Assembly (NCBI RefSeq): GCF_900683735.1
Contig: NZ_LR215979.1
Span: 1,364,001 to 1,428,000 of the forward strand
Source of the DNA: Fusobacterium ulcerans ATCC 49185
Lineage (GTDB): Bacteria > Fusobacteriota > Fusobacteriia > Fusobacteriales > Fusobacteriaceae
Length of the DNA: 64,000 nt
Direction of reading: 5' to 3'
The notes under the pieces were generated by a model, which was not told the origin of the DNA, did no database searches, and saw only the letters and a list, made by a program, of their open reading frames with translations. Shown here one piece after another: positions 36,285-45,592 of this stretch. A program made the translations under genes and the position numbers. How positions within the stretch are numbered: the first letter of the stretch is position 1; each line of letters starts with the position of its first letter.

Positions 36285-36316
36285 AAGAGGATGAAAGAAA
36301 CTTCATCCTCTTTTTT
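36285..36316 (+). terminator. Terminator of the TraT-like gene
   Basis: AAGAGGATGAA pairs with TTCATCCTCTT around a six-base loop and is followed by T residues. The bases from 36317 to 36560 are AT-rich with no other feature seen. Confidence 0.85.
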
Positions 36317-36576
36317 ATATGTTAGGAAATTGTAAAAATAAAGTGCATAAAAAAATTAAAAGAAGTGAAAAAAAATTTTATGAAGATAAGTATATAAGAT
36401 TAGAAATCATAGAGATATTTGAATAAAAAATTATTAAATTTGATTTTAGAAAACTATTGATCATTTTTAAAATATATATAAAAATTATTTATCACAATAT
36501 AACAATCAATAATTTTATTTTATTTAATTTTTATGATATGATAACTTGGAAATAAAAAATTATATATGGAGGTAAT

Positions 36577-37521
36577 ATGAAAAAAGTGATTCACAAATTT
36601 AGGGATCTGCCTGTAGCACTTACTGGACTTGCACTTGGGATCTCAGGTATATCTGGTGCACTTGGCACGTTTCTTGGAGATATTCCTATTTATATAGGAG
36701 ATTTGATATCTTTTTTTCTTGTAATAATTATTTTTGTCAAAGACTGTCTGCATTTTGATCAACTGAAAAATGAATTAAGTCATCCTACACTGGGAAGTTT
36801 TATTCCTACTATGGATATGACTTTGATGGTATTGGCAGGATTTATTGTTAATTATTATCTGATTTTAGGGAGAGTTTTGTGGTTAATTGCAATAACAGTT
36901 CATATAGCATTCTGTTTTATATTCTTCTATCACAGAGCAAAGAATTTTGACTTGAATCATCTTATTCCTAGTTGGTTTATTCCCCCAGTTGGAATAGTTG
37001 TAGCTTGTGTTTCAGGAGCTAATATGAATTTTCCAAATCTTAACCATGTGATTTTCTATATTGGCTTTATCTTATATTTAATTATGCTCCCTATAATGAT
37101 GTACAGAATAATTTTTATAGAGCCAATAGATGATGGAAGACTTCCAACTTTTGCAATTATGGCAGCTCCACCTAGTCTATGTCTAGCTGGATACCTTACA
37201 GTATTCAATAATCCTTCTGAAATTATAATATATATACTTTTACCCCTTGCAATATTTATGACTATTCTTGTATATGTATCTTTTTTCAGAATATTAAAGA
37301 TTTCATTTAATCCAAGCTATGCTTCATTTACATTTCCACTGGCAATAGGAGCAACTGCTGTATTAAAATATTCAAATTATCTTTATGCTTTAAACAGTAA
37401 AAATTATACTCTGTGGCATAACATTGGATTATTTTTATCTATAGCTGCTTCTGTAATAATTGCCATTGTATTTATTAAAATGATTCACTATATTAAAAAG
37501 TTTATAATCTATGCAGCATAA
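36577..37521 (+). CDS. TDT-family (TehA/SLAC1-like) transporter
   Basis: A 314-residue membrane protein with about ten hydrophobic segments. The family is read from DLPVALTGLALGISGISGALG at the N-terminus and SWFIPPVGIVVACVSGANM in the middle. Relatives include tellurite-resistance TehA, malate permeases and SLAC1 anion channels. An AGGAGG-like site (TGGAGGTAAT) precedes the start. The substrate cannot be read from the sequence. A folded RNA-like element follows directly. Confidence 0.85.
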   Translation: MKKVIHKFRDLPVALTGLALGISGISGALGTFLGDIPIYIGDLISFFLVIIIFVKDCLHFDQLKNELSHPTLGSFIPTMDMTLMVLAGFIVNYYLILGRVLWLIAITVHIAFCFIFFYHRAKNFDLNHLIPSWFIPPVGIVVACVSGANMNFPNLNHVIFYIGFILYLIMLPIMMYRIIFIEPIDDGRLPTFAIMAAPPSLCLAGYLTVFNNPSEIIIYILLPLAIFMTILVYVSFFRILKISFNPSYASFTFPLAIGATAVLKYSNYLYALNSKNYTLWHNIGLFLSIAASVIIAIVFIKMIHYIKKFIIYAA

Positions 37522-37530
37522 AATAAATTT

Positions 37531-37640
37531 AAAGGATAACTTAAGAGTAAGAATAGAAGCAGTTGGCAATTTTAACTGCTGCAATTGGAAGGATACAACA
37601 ATGTAACTGTTCTAACTCCAGGTATTATCCTTTTTTTATT
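37531..37640 (+). ncRNA. Structured RNA-like element ending in a U-run
   Basis: An element of about 103 bases with nested pairing. P1 AAAGGATAA (37531-37539) pairs with TTATCCTTT (37625-37633). P2 AGAATAG (37550-37556) pairs with CTGTTCT (37607-37613). Hairpin P3 AGCAGTT (37558-37564) pairs with AACTGCT (37574-37580). A T-run follows P1. Unpaired purine-rich stretches remain between P1 and P2, and AACTCCAGGT on the 3' side. It could be a small RNA, a riboswitch for the downstream aminopeptidase gene, or an elaborate terminator for the transporter gene. I do not recognise a known class. Confidence 0.5.
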
Positions 37641-37749
37641 TTTTGATATTATATATTTTTTATTATTTAAAGAGAGTCAATGTTGTATTCTTCTTGTATA
37701 TATAGTATAATTTATACGAAGAATTTAAATTACTTATGAGGTGAATAAT

Positions 37750-38865
37750 GTGGATCAAAGAATTGAAAAACTAGCAAAAAATCTTGTCAGCCATTCTTGC
37801 AGAATAGAAAAGGGTGAGAAAGTTTTGATAGAATCTTTTGGAGAATCTTCTAAAAATCTGGTAAAGGCTCTAATAAAGGAAACTTATGCAGCTGGAGGAT
37901 ATCCATTTGTAACAAATAAAGATCAAACTATATTGAGAGAATTATTAAAGGGATGCAGTAAAGAACAAATAGAGATGATGGCTAAGTATGAGCTTGAAAG
38001 AATGAAGGATATGGACGCTTACATTGCTATCAGAGGAACAGACAACTCTACTGAATTATCAGATGTAGCTGCTGATAAAATGAAAATATATTCAGAATAT
38101 TTTACTAACCCTGTTCATTTAAAAGAAAGAGTTAATAACACTAAATGGGTAGTTCTTAGATATCCAAATAATTCTATGGCTCAGCTTGCAAGCACATCAC
38201 TTGAGGCATTTGAAGATTTCTATTTTGATGTATGCTGTCTTGATTATTCTAAAATGGAAAGAGCTATGGAATCTTTATCAATACTTTTAAATAAGACTGA
38301 TAAAGTAAGAATAAAAGGAAATGGTACTGATATATCCTTTTCTATCGAAAATATTCCAAATGTAAAATGTTATGGACTTAGAAACATTCCTGATGGAGAA
38401 GTATATACTGCCCCTATTAAAGATAGTGTAAATGGAATTATTTCATATAATACTCCATCTAATTATCAAGGATTTACTTTTGAAAATGTAACTTTTGAAT
38501 TCAAAGATGGGAAAATCATAAAAGCTACAAGCAATGACAATGAAAAAATCAATCAGATTTTAGATACTGATGAAGGTGCAAGATATATTGGAGAATTTGC
38601 TATTGGAGTTAATCCATATGTTTTAAAACCTATGAAAGATACTCTTTTTGATGAAAAAATAGCTGGAAGTATCCACTTCACACCTGGACAGGCATATAAA
38701 GCTGCTGATAACGGTAATAAATCAAGCATTCACTGGGATCTTGTTTTAATTCAAAGAGAAGAATGGGGTGGAGGAGAAATCTGGTTTGATGATGTTCTTA
38801 TAAGAAAAGATGGTATCTTCGTTATTGATGAATTAAAAGTATTAAACCCAGAAAACTTAAAATAA
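37750..38865 (+). CDS. M29-family (thermophilic type) aminopeptidase
   Basis: A protein of about 371 residues related to the AmpS/PepS aminopeptidases, which use two metal ions. Family landmarks are GEKVLIESFGE near the start, IRGTDN in the first half and the C-terminal SIHWDLVLIQRE with the metal-binding histidine. I prefer the GTG at 37750, which has GAGGTG six bases before it; an in-frame GTG also occurs at 37741. The glycosyltransferase fusion gene starts 16 bases after its stop, so the genes through the MipA-like porin may be one operon. Confidence 0.9.
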   Translation: MDQRIEKLAKNLVSHSCRIEKGEKVLIESFGESSKNLVKALIKETYAAGGYPFVTNKDQTILRELLKGCSKEQIEMMAKYELERMKDMDAYIAIRGTDNSTELSDVAADKMKIYSEYFTNPVHLKERVNNTKWVVLRYPNNSMAQLASTSLEAFEDFYFDVCCLDYSKMERAMESLSILLNKTDKVRIKGNGTDISFSIENIPNVKCYGLRNIPDGEVYTAPIKDSVNGIISYNTPSNYQGFTFENVTFEFKDGKIIKATSNDNEKINQILDTDEGARYIGEFAIGVNPYVLKPMKDTLFDEKIAGSIHFTPGQAYKAADNGNKSSIHWDLVLIQREEWGGGEIWFDDVLIRKDGIFVIDELKVLNPENLK

Positions 38866-38881
38866 TCTGCTAGGAGGGATA

Positions 38882-40684
38882 ATGAATATTCTTATGGCAC
38901 TTTCTCAGCTAGAGGTAACTGGAGCAGAGGTTTATGGAGTTACTCTTAGTGATGAACTTATCAAAAGAGGAAACAATGTAATTATAGTTTCAGATACTCT
39001 CACAAAAGAAAGTAAAGCTAAATATATAAAATTAGAATTTAATAAAAGAGGAATTGGAGAACGTATAAACCAAGTTAAAACTCTTTTGAAAATAATAAAA
39101 GAAAATGATATCCATGTAGTTCATGCCCACTCAAGAGCTTCTTCATGGAGTTCAGAAATAGCATGTAAAATTGCTGGAATACCTCTTATTACATCTACAC
39201 ATGGAAGACAGCCAGTACATTTGAGCAGAAAAATATTTAAAGCATTTGGAGATTTAACTATCCCTGTATGTGAAAACATTGAAAGGCATTTGATAAATGA
39301 ACTAGGAATTTCTCCTGAAAAAGCTGTGGTACTGAGAAATCCTATTAATACTGCTGAATATCCTTTTATTCCTCAAAAGAATGTTGGAGATAAAAAAATT
39401 CTTTCTATAATTGGAAGGCTTTCTGGGCCTAAGGGAGAAGTGGCTTACAAATTACTGGAAATACTTTCTCATGTTAATAATTTAGAGATAAGATTAATTG
39501 GAGGGAAAGATATTCCTGAAAAATTTCAAAAATTCTTTGATTATGAAAATATAAAATTCATGGGATATGTAAATGATGTTCCTAAAAAAATAAAAGAATC
39601 TGATATTGTTGTAGGAGCAGGAAGAGTTGCTGTTGAAGGAATACTCTCTGGAAAACCTGTAATAGCCATTGGCGAAGCAAAATATATTGGTCTTGTCACT
39701 AAAGATAATCTCACTGAAGCTCTTGCTTCAAATTTTGGTGACATAGAATTTAATAATTCTGAAAATTTTAATTGGAATCGGGTAAAAGAAGATATTCATT
39801 CTGCCATTAATCTTAATGAAGAGGAGTTACTTGAACTGAGAAAAAATATAGCAGATGAATTTGATCTCAATATAATTACTGATAAAATCGAAAAAATATA
39901 TGCCAAAGCATATGTTCTTAAAAGAAAGTACGATATTCCTGTGATAATGTATCATAAAGTCGTCAATGATGAAAGCGAGGGAGGAGTTCATGGAACTTAT
40001 ATCACTGCTGAAAAATTTGACAAACATATGAAATATCTTAAAGAAAATAATTATGAACCTATAACTTTTAAAGAACTTTTAAAGCTAAACTATAGAAATA
40101 GATTCAATAATGGTAAAAAATATATAATACTTACTTTTGATGATGGGTATGAAGATAATTATAAAATTGCATTTCCTATCTTGAAAAAATATCAATTTAA
40201 GTGTATTATATACTTAGTATCACACTTGAATTATAATAAATGGGATGTAGAAGTTCCTGAAAACCCTGAAAAAGAGTTCGCTCTTATGAGTTGGGATATG
40301 ATAAAGGAAATGCAGGAGTATGGAATAGAATTTGGAGGGCATACTATGACCCACCAGAAACTTGCTCATATACCATTTGAGCAGGCAAAAGAGGAGATAA
40401 CTAAATCTACTGAGTTCTTAGAAGAAAAATTAGGAGAAAAACTTGTATGTTTTGCTTATCCTTATGGAGATCTTAATGAAGAAGTTAAAGAATTCGTCAG
40501 AGAATGTGGATACTCCTTTGCTGTAGCAACTGATTCAGGGGATTTATCTTTTTCAGAAGATCTGTTTCAGATTAGAAGAATTGGTATATTCCCAACGAAC
40601 AATATGCTTAGTTTCAAGAGAAAGGTACATGGAAATTATAATTTTATTAAACTTAGAAGAGAACAGAAATCATCTAAGTCGTAA
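38882..40684 (+). CDS. Glycosyltransferase (GT4-like) fused to polysaccharide deacetylase (NodB-like)
   Basis: A 600-residue two-domain protein. Residues 1-345 look like a GT-B glycosyltransferase: LSQLEVTGAEVYGVTLS at the N-terminus, VVHAHSRASSWSS and the AVEGILSGKPVIAIGEA region, where sugar nucleotide binds. Residues about 355-595 are a NodB deacetylase: TFDDGYEDNY (about 417), HTMTH (about 487) and FAYPYGD (about 521), with the metal ligands D, H and H present. It may transfer and deacetylate an amino sugar of a surface glycan. It has no signal peptide, so it should act in the cytoplasm; most NodB enzymes act outside it, which is unusual. Confidence 0.85.
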   Translation: MNILMALSQLEVTGAEVYGVTLSDELIKRGNNVIIVSDTLTKESKAKYIKLEFNKRGIGERINQVKTLLKIIKENDIHVVHAHSRASSWSSEIACKIAGIPLITSTHGRQPVHLSRKIFKAFGDLTIPVCENIERHLINELGISPEKAVVLRNPINTAEYPFIPQKNVGDKKILSIIGRLSGPKGEVAYKLLEILSHVNNLEIRLIGGKDIPEKFQKFFDYENIKFMGYVNDVPKKIKESDIVVGAGRVAVEGILSGKPVIAIGEAKYIGLVTKDNLTEALASNFGDIEFNNSENFNWNRVKEDIHSAINLNEEELLELRKNIADEFDLNIITDKIEKIYAKAYVLKRKYDIPVIMYHKVVNDESEGGVHGTYITAEKFDKHMKYLKENNYEPITFKELLKLNYRNRFNNGKKYIILTFDDGYEDNYKIAFPILKKYQFKCIIYLVSHLNYNKWDVEVPENPEKEFALMSWDMIKEMQEYGIEFGGHTMTHQKLAHIPFEQAKEEITKSTEFLEEKLGEKLVCFAYPYGDLNEEVKEFVRECGYSFAVATDSGDLSFSEDLFQIRRIGIFPTNNMLSFKRKVHGNYNFIKLRREQKSSKS

Positions 40685-40705
40685 TTTTACTGGGGAGGTT
40701 TTTTA

Positions 40706-41476
40706 ATGAAGAAAATGATTATATTACTGTCGACTTTTATTTTATGTTCATCTCTAAGCTTAGCTCAAAGTGATCTTCAAGTTAAAGCTTTAGTACATGA
40801 TAAAAATAAATTTCAAATTGGTGGTGTTGTAGGTGTTACCAACCACTTTTTTAAAGGAGATTCTCTCACTTATCCCATTCCTGTTTTTGATGTCAGATAT
40901 GATGATTTTTATATAGCTGGAATAACTATGGGATATGATATGTATAGTGAAGATGATTTTACTCTGTCATTATTTGTAAATCCTTTTGATGGTTTTCCTA
41001 TAAAAGGAAGTAAATTGGATCATGGATATAGATCTATTGATGACAGAAAGCCACAAGTAGCACTTGGAATGTTGTTATCATATAATCTAAATTTTTATGA
41101 TATGACTGCTGTAGTTGCATTTTCTGGTGGTGAAAGAGGATTAAAAGGAGGAGCTCGTCTGATAAAACCATATAGAGTTACTGATAATTTTGTTTTAATC
41201 CCATCATTTGGTGCAAGTATTTATTCATCTAATTATGTTGATTATTACTTTGGAATAGACAGCAATGAAGTAAAAGATAAGATTACTGATACTTATTCAC
41301 CAGATACTGCTTATTCTCTTGGGCTTAGCTTAGCTGCTGAATATTATTTGAATGATAAGATCACTCTTTTAGCTTTCTTATCTGCTGACAGATTCTCATC
41401 AGATATTGGAGATTCTCCTATTGTTGACAGCAACAAGCTTATAATGGTTGGAGCTGGAGTAAAATATTCATTCTAA
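40706..41476 (+). CDS. MipA/OmpV-family outer-membrane protein
   Basis: A 256-residue protein with a signal peptide (cleavage likely after SLSLA, residue 20). It has a beta-barrel pattern of alternating strands ending in the C-terminal aromatic VKYSF. The family's PIPVFDVRYDDFYI and GMLLSYNLNF motifs are readable. Relatives are small barrels, one of which interacts with murein enzymes in E. coli. It begins 21 bases after the fusion gene, with a GGGGAGG site. Confidence 0.85.
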   Translation: MKKMIILLSTFILCSSLSLAQSDLQVKALVHDKNKFQIGGVVGVTNHFFKGDSLTYPIPVFDVRYDDFYIAGITMGYDMYSEDDFTLSLFVNPFDGFPIKGSKLDHGYRSIDDRKPQVALGMLLSYNLNFYDMTAVVAFSGGERGLKGGARLIKPYRVTDNFVLIPSFGASIYSSNYVDYYFGIDSNEVKDKITDTYSPDTAYSLGLSLAAEYYLNDKITLLAFLSADRFSSDIGDSPIVDSNKLIMVGAGVKYSF

Positions 41477-41511
41477 TTAAAAAATTAAAGGGGCTGTTCC
41501 AAATTAGTGAT

Positions 41512-41685
41512 TTATAACCTAATTTGTGCAACCTCTCTTATTTTACATAAAAAATAGAAATCCAATCCCTCCAATATTGAGCTAAGTTTTCTTACAGGAT
41601 AATTATCAGAAATTTCATATTGCAAAAAATTAAAAGTTTGGGTTGATTTAATTGAAAAAATGTTACCATTAATTGCTTTTTGCAT
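41512..41685 (-). pseudogene. Remnant of an IS1182-type transposase
   Basis: On the minus strand a 57-residue frame reads with FLQYEISDNYPVRKLSSILE and then GLDFYFL. This resembles the N-terminal part of IS1182-family transposases (a 'H/YPVR-l-ilE-LD' pattern). It stops early and no catalytic part follows. Just beyond it, GGGGCTGTTCCAAATTAG (41490-41507) looks like an insertion-sequence end, but I find no matching opposite end. The rest of 41477-41809 has nothing else. Confidence 0.5.
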
Positions 41686-41809
41686 AGGTATATTATATTA
41701 GAAATTTGAAAAAATTTTTAGTATTTTATACCTTTTTTTATTTTAAAAGAAAAAGCTGAATATTTTATAGAATCATCTTTTATAATTTCTATTTTATTTT
41801 GAGATTTTT

Positions 41810-43033
41810 TTATCTTGATTTCCAATAATTAACTCCTTTTAAATTTAAATTTTTATCTATAGATTTTATAATTCCATTTTCTACCTCTATCAAATAAACT
41901 TCATCTACTCCTCCAATAACTGTACTTTCATTTATAGTTCCAGTATGAATTTCTCCTGGAAAAGGAAAACTAGGAGCTAAACCTATAGAGAATTTTATAC
42001 CACTTTTTTCATTCTCATTTAGATTAGGGTTATACACATCTAATCCATAATAACTAACTCCTCCACCTATTACACTAGATTTTCCCTCTATATCTTTTGA
42101 TGATACTGCTTTTGGAAAAATAACCAAACCTACAGATCCGCTAAATGTTGGAGTACCTATATTAATACTTTTATCTAATGTTGTAAAAAATTTAAATTTT
42201 CTATTTTCAGAATCATAAGTTGTATAAAGAGTTATCCCAACTCCTGCAGAAGCTCCAAAGGTATTAGTTATTGAAAATGAAAGTCCTCCACCTATTTTCT
42301 CTTTATTTTCTTCAGGAATACCATCTATTATTTTCTGTGCTTCATTTCCACTTATATCTTTTCCTTCATACATATTTTTGAAATATGCTTCATAATCTGC
42401 TGTAGATTCTTTTTTGCTTACTGCTCCTGATACTGCATTTTCTACTCTTAAAGCTGTACTTTCTGTTCCACTATCATAACCATTAAAGTGTCCCAGTTCA
42501 TGAGCTAATATACTCAATATTTTGTTAGAATCTGCTGAAGTCAATATGTTTCTATCTATTGCTATTGTATTATTTTCTTGTGATGCAAAAGCTTCTACTC
42601 CTGGTGGAAGATCTCCTATAAGTATTCTTGGAGTTTCTCCTTCATATTTTAGATCAGCTGCAAATGAATCTACTAACGCTTGAACTCTATTAGCTTTTTC
42701 ATTTAAATCTTTTTCTATTATTTCTCCATTCTCATCTATAGTTTTTTCTTCTAGTTTTATATAATGATGACTTTCTTGCCCTTTTTCTTTTAATAACTTT
42801 CCATAAACTTTTTCCTTTATAGTATTTCCTTTTCCTCCCACTCCAGGATCTGTTATTCCATCATAGACAGCTTCTAAATACTTTCCAGCTTTTACTATCT
42901 TGTCTCTTTCAGATTGGTTTAATAGATCTGTATGAAGTTCTGCATCTAATACTTTATCTTCATCTTTGGTTATAACTTGGGCTTTGTCTAAGTCTGTGTT
43001 AAATCCTAGCTCTTCAGCAGTTTTATTAATGCT
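41810..43033 (-). pseudogene. Orphan toxin C-terminal module G (no start, no immunity gene after it)
   Basis: A frame of 407 codons without its own start codon; it opens after a stop inside palindrome 1. It begins with the pre-toxin region shared by other modules (KTAEELGFNTDLDKAQ, then LDAELHTDLLNQSERDK), followed by a metalloprotease-like ILAHELGHFNGYD and a variable glycine-rich C-terminus ending NYWKSR. It is therefore a displaced 3' end of a CdiA/FHA-type gene, silent unless recombined onto a full-length gene. It is the last cassette of the array, and no immunity-like frame follows. Confidence 0.75.
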
Positions 43034-43076
43034 TTAATGAGCAGACCAAAGAATTGGACTGCCTTTAAAGTGTTAA
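43026..43076 (-). repeat. Cassette-end palindrome 1
   Basis: Outer arms are ATTAACACTTTAA and TTAAAGCATTAA; inner arms are GCAGTCCAA and TTGGTCTGC (minus strand), with one T-T mismatch in the inner stem and two in the outer stem. It starts ten bases after the stop codon of the CPBP protease gene. Confidence 0.75.
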
Positions 43077-43086
43077 TTATTTACAA

Positions 43087-43932
43087 TCATTTTATCTCTT
43101 CTTTTTTCCACAACTTCCATACTATAATTAAAAATATTATATTTACTACTATTGCTGGTAGAGATGATTCTATTCCAAAAGTTCCTCCTGTTAGTAAAAC
43201 TGAATCAGAATTAAAAGTATAATTATATCTACTGTATAGTGGTCTTACTCCTCCTATACTAACTATTTGACCCATAATTATTATATTCCATACCATATGT
43301 ATAATTACACTTGACCATATACTTTCTGTTATAAATGTGACTATTGCTAAGATTGCTCCAATCAAGCCTGCTGATAATGTCATGAGAAGAAAATCTCTTA
43401 TCCCCATTCTCTGCCCAATAAGATGCCCCGCTCCGAACAAAAGTGAAGAAAACAATATTGCTATTCCTTTATTCCACTTTTTTTCAAAAACTGTAAGCAT
43501 CATTCCTCTAAATATCATTTCTTCAACTATAGGTGCTGATATACCAAAGAACATCAATGTAAATGATAGGGTAGTTATTGTATCTGATAGGCTAAACTCT
43601 ATATTTAACCATTTCCCAGGAAAGCATAATAATATACCACTTACAAGCAAAGGCATAACAAATGCAATAACTATCCATAAAGTTTTTATTTTTATTGGTA
43701 ATATTCGACAATCTCTAAAGTTAATTTTTAATAACCCTTCACAAATAACTAATAATCCACATATAGCAAAACTTATATACAATATACCCATAAATATATT
43801 TCTTACTTCCATTGGATATATCACAAGAGGTTTGCTATCTCTTATTACAACAGATAAAATAAGTGCACCAAATAACAACCCCTCCCCCAATAATGCAATC
43901 AATATATCTTTTATTCCCCATTCTTTTCCCAT
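43087..43932 (-). CDS. CPBP-family intramembrane protease inside the toxin array
   Basis: A 281-residue membrane protein with about eight hydrophobic segments. The CPBP (Abi) glutamate protease motifs are all visible: EEMIFRG (E-E-x3-R, about residue 140), the FGAGHLIG histidine, and IIHMVWNII (H-x3-N). Members include CAAX-type proteases and bacteriocin self-immunity proteins. It sits after an immunity-like gene and ends at palindrome 1, so it is part of cassette F and may protect against a toxin or process one. It has a GGAG ribosome site, so it may be expressed. Confidence 0.9.
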   Translation of the reverse strand: MGKEWGIKDILIALLGEGLLFGALILSVVIRDSKPLVIYPMEVRNIFMGILYISFAICGLLVICEGLLKINFRDCRILPIKIKTLWIVIAFVMPLLVSGILLCFPGKWLNIEFSLSDTITTLSFTLMFFGISAPIVEEMIFRGMMLTVFEKKWNKGIAILFSSLLFGAGHLIGQRMGIRDFLLMTLSAGLIGAILAIVTFITESIWSSVIIHMVWNIIIMGQIVSIGGVRPLYSRYNYTFNSDSVLLTGGTFGIESSLPAIVVNIIFLIIVWKLWKKEEIK

Positions 43933-44005
43933 TTTACTTTCTCCATTCTTATTTTTTTATTTTTATCTGGTTTTTTAAATAACATAAAACTTTTTCATAC
44001 ATAAA

Positions 44006-44548
44006 TTATACTTTGGTTTTTATAAAATCATTTAAAGTATTTATAATTTTTTCTATATCACTATTGTCTTCTATTCCCATTCCCCAAGAGACTATTCTGT
44101 CTCTTGTTTCTATTTTTATAGGCATAAATTCTTCATCAGAAACGCCTCTTTTTAATCTAACAAAAAGCTCATTTCTCACTTTTTTATAAATTTTTTTTAT
44201 ATCTTTTATGTCTATCTCAATTTTATCTTTTATAGATTCTTTATTTTTAAATAAAAGAATCATTTTTTCTTTATTTACATAGATATATTCATTAAAAAAT
44301 CTTGAAATATAATAGAAATAACTCCCCAAAACTGGGAAAATTAACATTATTTGATAAAATGAAATTATAGCTATATTTTCAAATATCAAGAGTTCTGGAA
44401 TTTTTATATCTTTCCAAAAAGAATATTCTATAATTATGCTTAGAAAAATATATAAATATATATGTATTCTTTGACATTTTCTATACCCTTTTGGATTAGT
44501 CTTTTTTATTTCTAATATATTATTTTTTATTTCTATTGAAACTACCAT
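44006..44548 (-). CDS. Predicted membrane immunity protein F
   Basis: A 180-residue protein with two membrane segments (about 28-44 and 62-82) and a C-terminal domain ending RIVSWGMGI...IIN-LNDFI. It is similar in layout and in this ending to immunity protein A. Its start overlaps the end of toxin module F by seven bases, the usual layout of toxin and immunity genes. A GGGAGAAATAA site precedes it. The immunity function is inferred from position and pairing with module F. Confidence 0.65.
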   Translation of the reverse strand: MVVSIEIKNNILEIKKTNPKGYRKCQRIHIYLYIFLSIIIEYSFWKDIKIPELLIFENIAIISFYQIMLIFPVLGSYFYYISRFFNEYIYVNKEKMILLFKNKESIKDKIEIDIKDIKKIYKKVRNELFVRLKRGVSDEEFMPIKIETRDRIVSWGMGIEDNSDIEKIINTLNDFIKTKV

Positions 44549-45498
44549 TTATTTCTCCCACCCCTTGGCTTTACTTTTTTATAATATTCAGAAATTGTAT
44601 ACTCTTGTCTTTTTATTATTTTAGCCCCACTTGTAAATCCTCCATGAGCATCATGTGATAGTACAGAAGGACCTATAGAAAATTTAGCTCCTATCCATTT
44701 TCCTTCTACAGTATAAATTAAGTCAACCCCTACTCCTAACTCTTCAAATCTAGGAATTGGGAATCCTACACCGATATTTTGTGCTCGTCCTTCTAATACA
44801 TTTGGGTCTGTCACATTTGGATAAATAGAAAATCCCATACTTATTCCTGAATTAGGAGTAGTGAACTCTAATGACCCATCAGCAGTAGAAAAAACAGTTA
44901 CTTTATTATTCTTATAATCAATTGTTGTATAATAAGATCCTCCTAACCCAATTTTTGCTAAAAGTCCAGCTCCAACTCCTACATTAAAACCATATGTTGA
45001 GTTTTCCTTATTTTTCTCAGGAATACCATCTATTACCTTTTGAGCTTCACTTCCACTTATATCTCTTCCTGCATATTTTTCTTGGAATTCTTTTTCTAGT
45101 TTTTCTGTGTATTTACCTTTGTTTTTTGTTCCTTGAATTGCATCTTCCACTCTTTTAGCTGTGCTTTCTGTTTTTGCATCATAACTATTAAAATGTCCAA
45201 GTTCATGCCCTACCAAAGTCAGAACTTTATTTGCATCTGCTAACGCCAGCACTTTTCTATCTATTGCTATTGTATTATTCTCAGGTGATGCAAAAGCTTC
45301 TACTCCTGGTGGAAGATCTCCTATAAGTATTCTTGGAGTTTCTCCTTCATATTTTAGATCAGCTGCAAATGAGTCTACTAATGCTTGAACTCTATTAGCT
45401 TTTTCATTTAAATCTTTTTCTATTATATTTCCATTTTCATCTACAGTTTTTTCTTCTAGTTTTATATTATGTATTTCAATAATTCTTCTTAAACCTTT
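44542..45498 (-). pseudogene. Orphan toxin C-terminal module F
   Basis: A frame of 318 codons opening after a stop codon, with no ribosome site for an in-frame start. It enters the shared pre-toxin region late (IKLEEKTVDENGN), carries VGHELGHFNSYD and ends in a variable domain with FSTADGSLEFTTP and VKPRGGRNKW. The C-terminus is similar to that of module A (YHPRGGKNGY), and the two immunity proteins are similar as well. It is complete enough to become a toxin after recombination. Confidence 0.75.
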
Positions 45499-45538
45499 TC
45501 ATTTTTTTGTCTACTTTATTGATAGTGAGCCAATTTTA

Positions 45539-45592
45539 TTAATACCTTAATCAGTAGCCTAAAAAAATTTTAGGCTACCTATAAAGTATTAA
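45539..45592 (-). repeat. Cassette-end palindrome 2
   Basis: Outer arms are TTAATACTTTA and TAAGGTATTAA; the 11-bp inner stem is GTAGCCTAAAA with TTTTAGGCTAC. The outer arms differ from those of palindrome 3 at paired positions (ATACTT against ATATTT), a compensated change. It overlaps the stop codon of the decayed immunity gene E. Confidence 0.85.
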
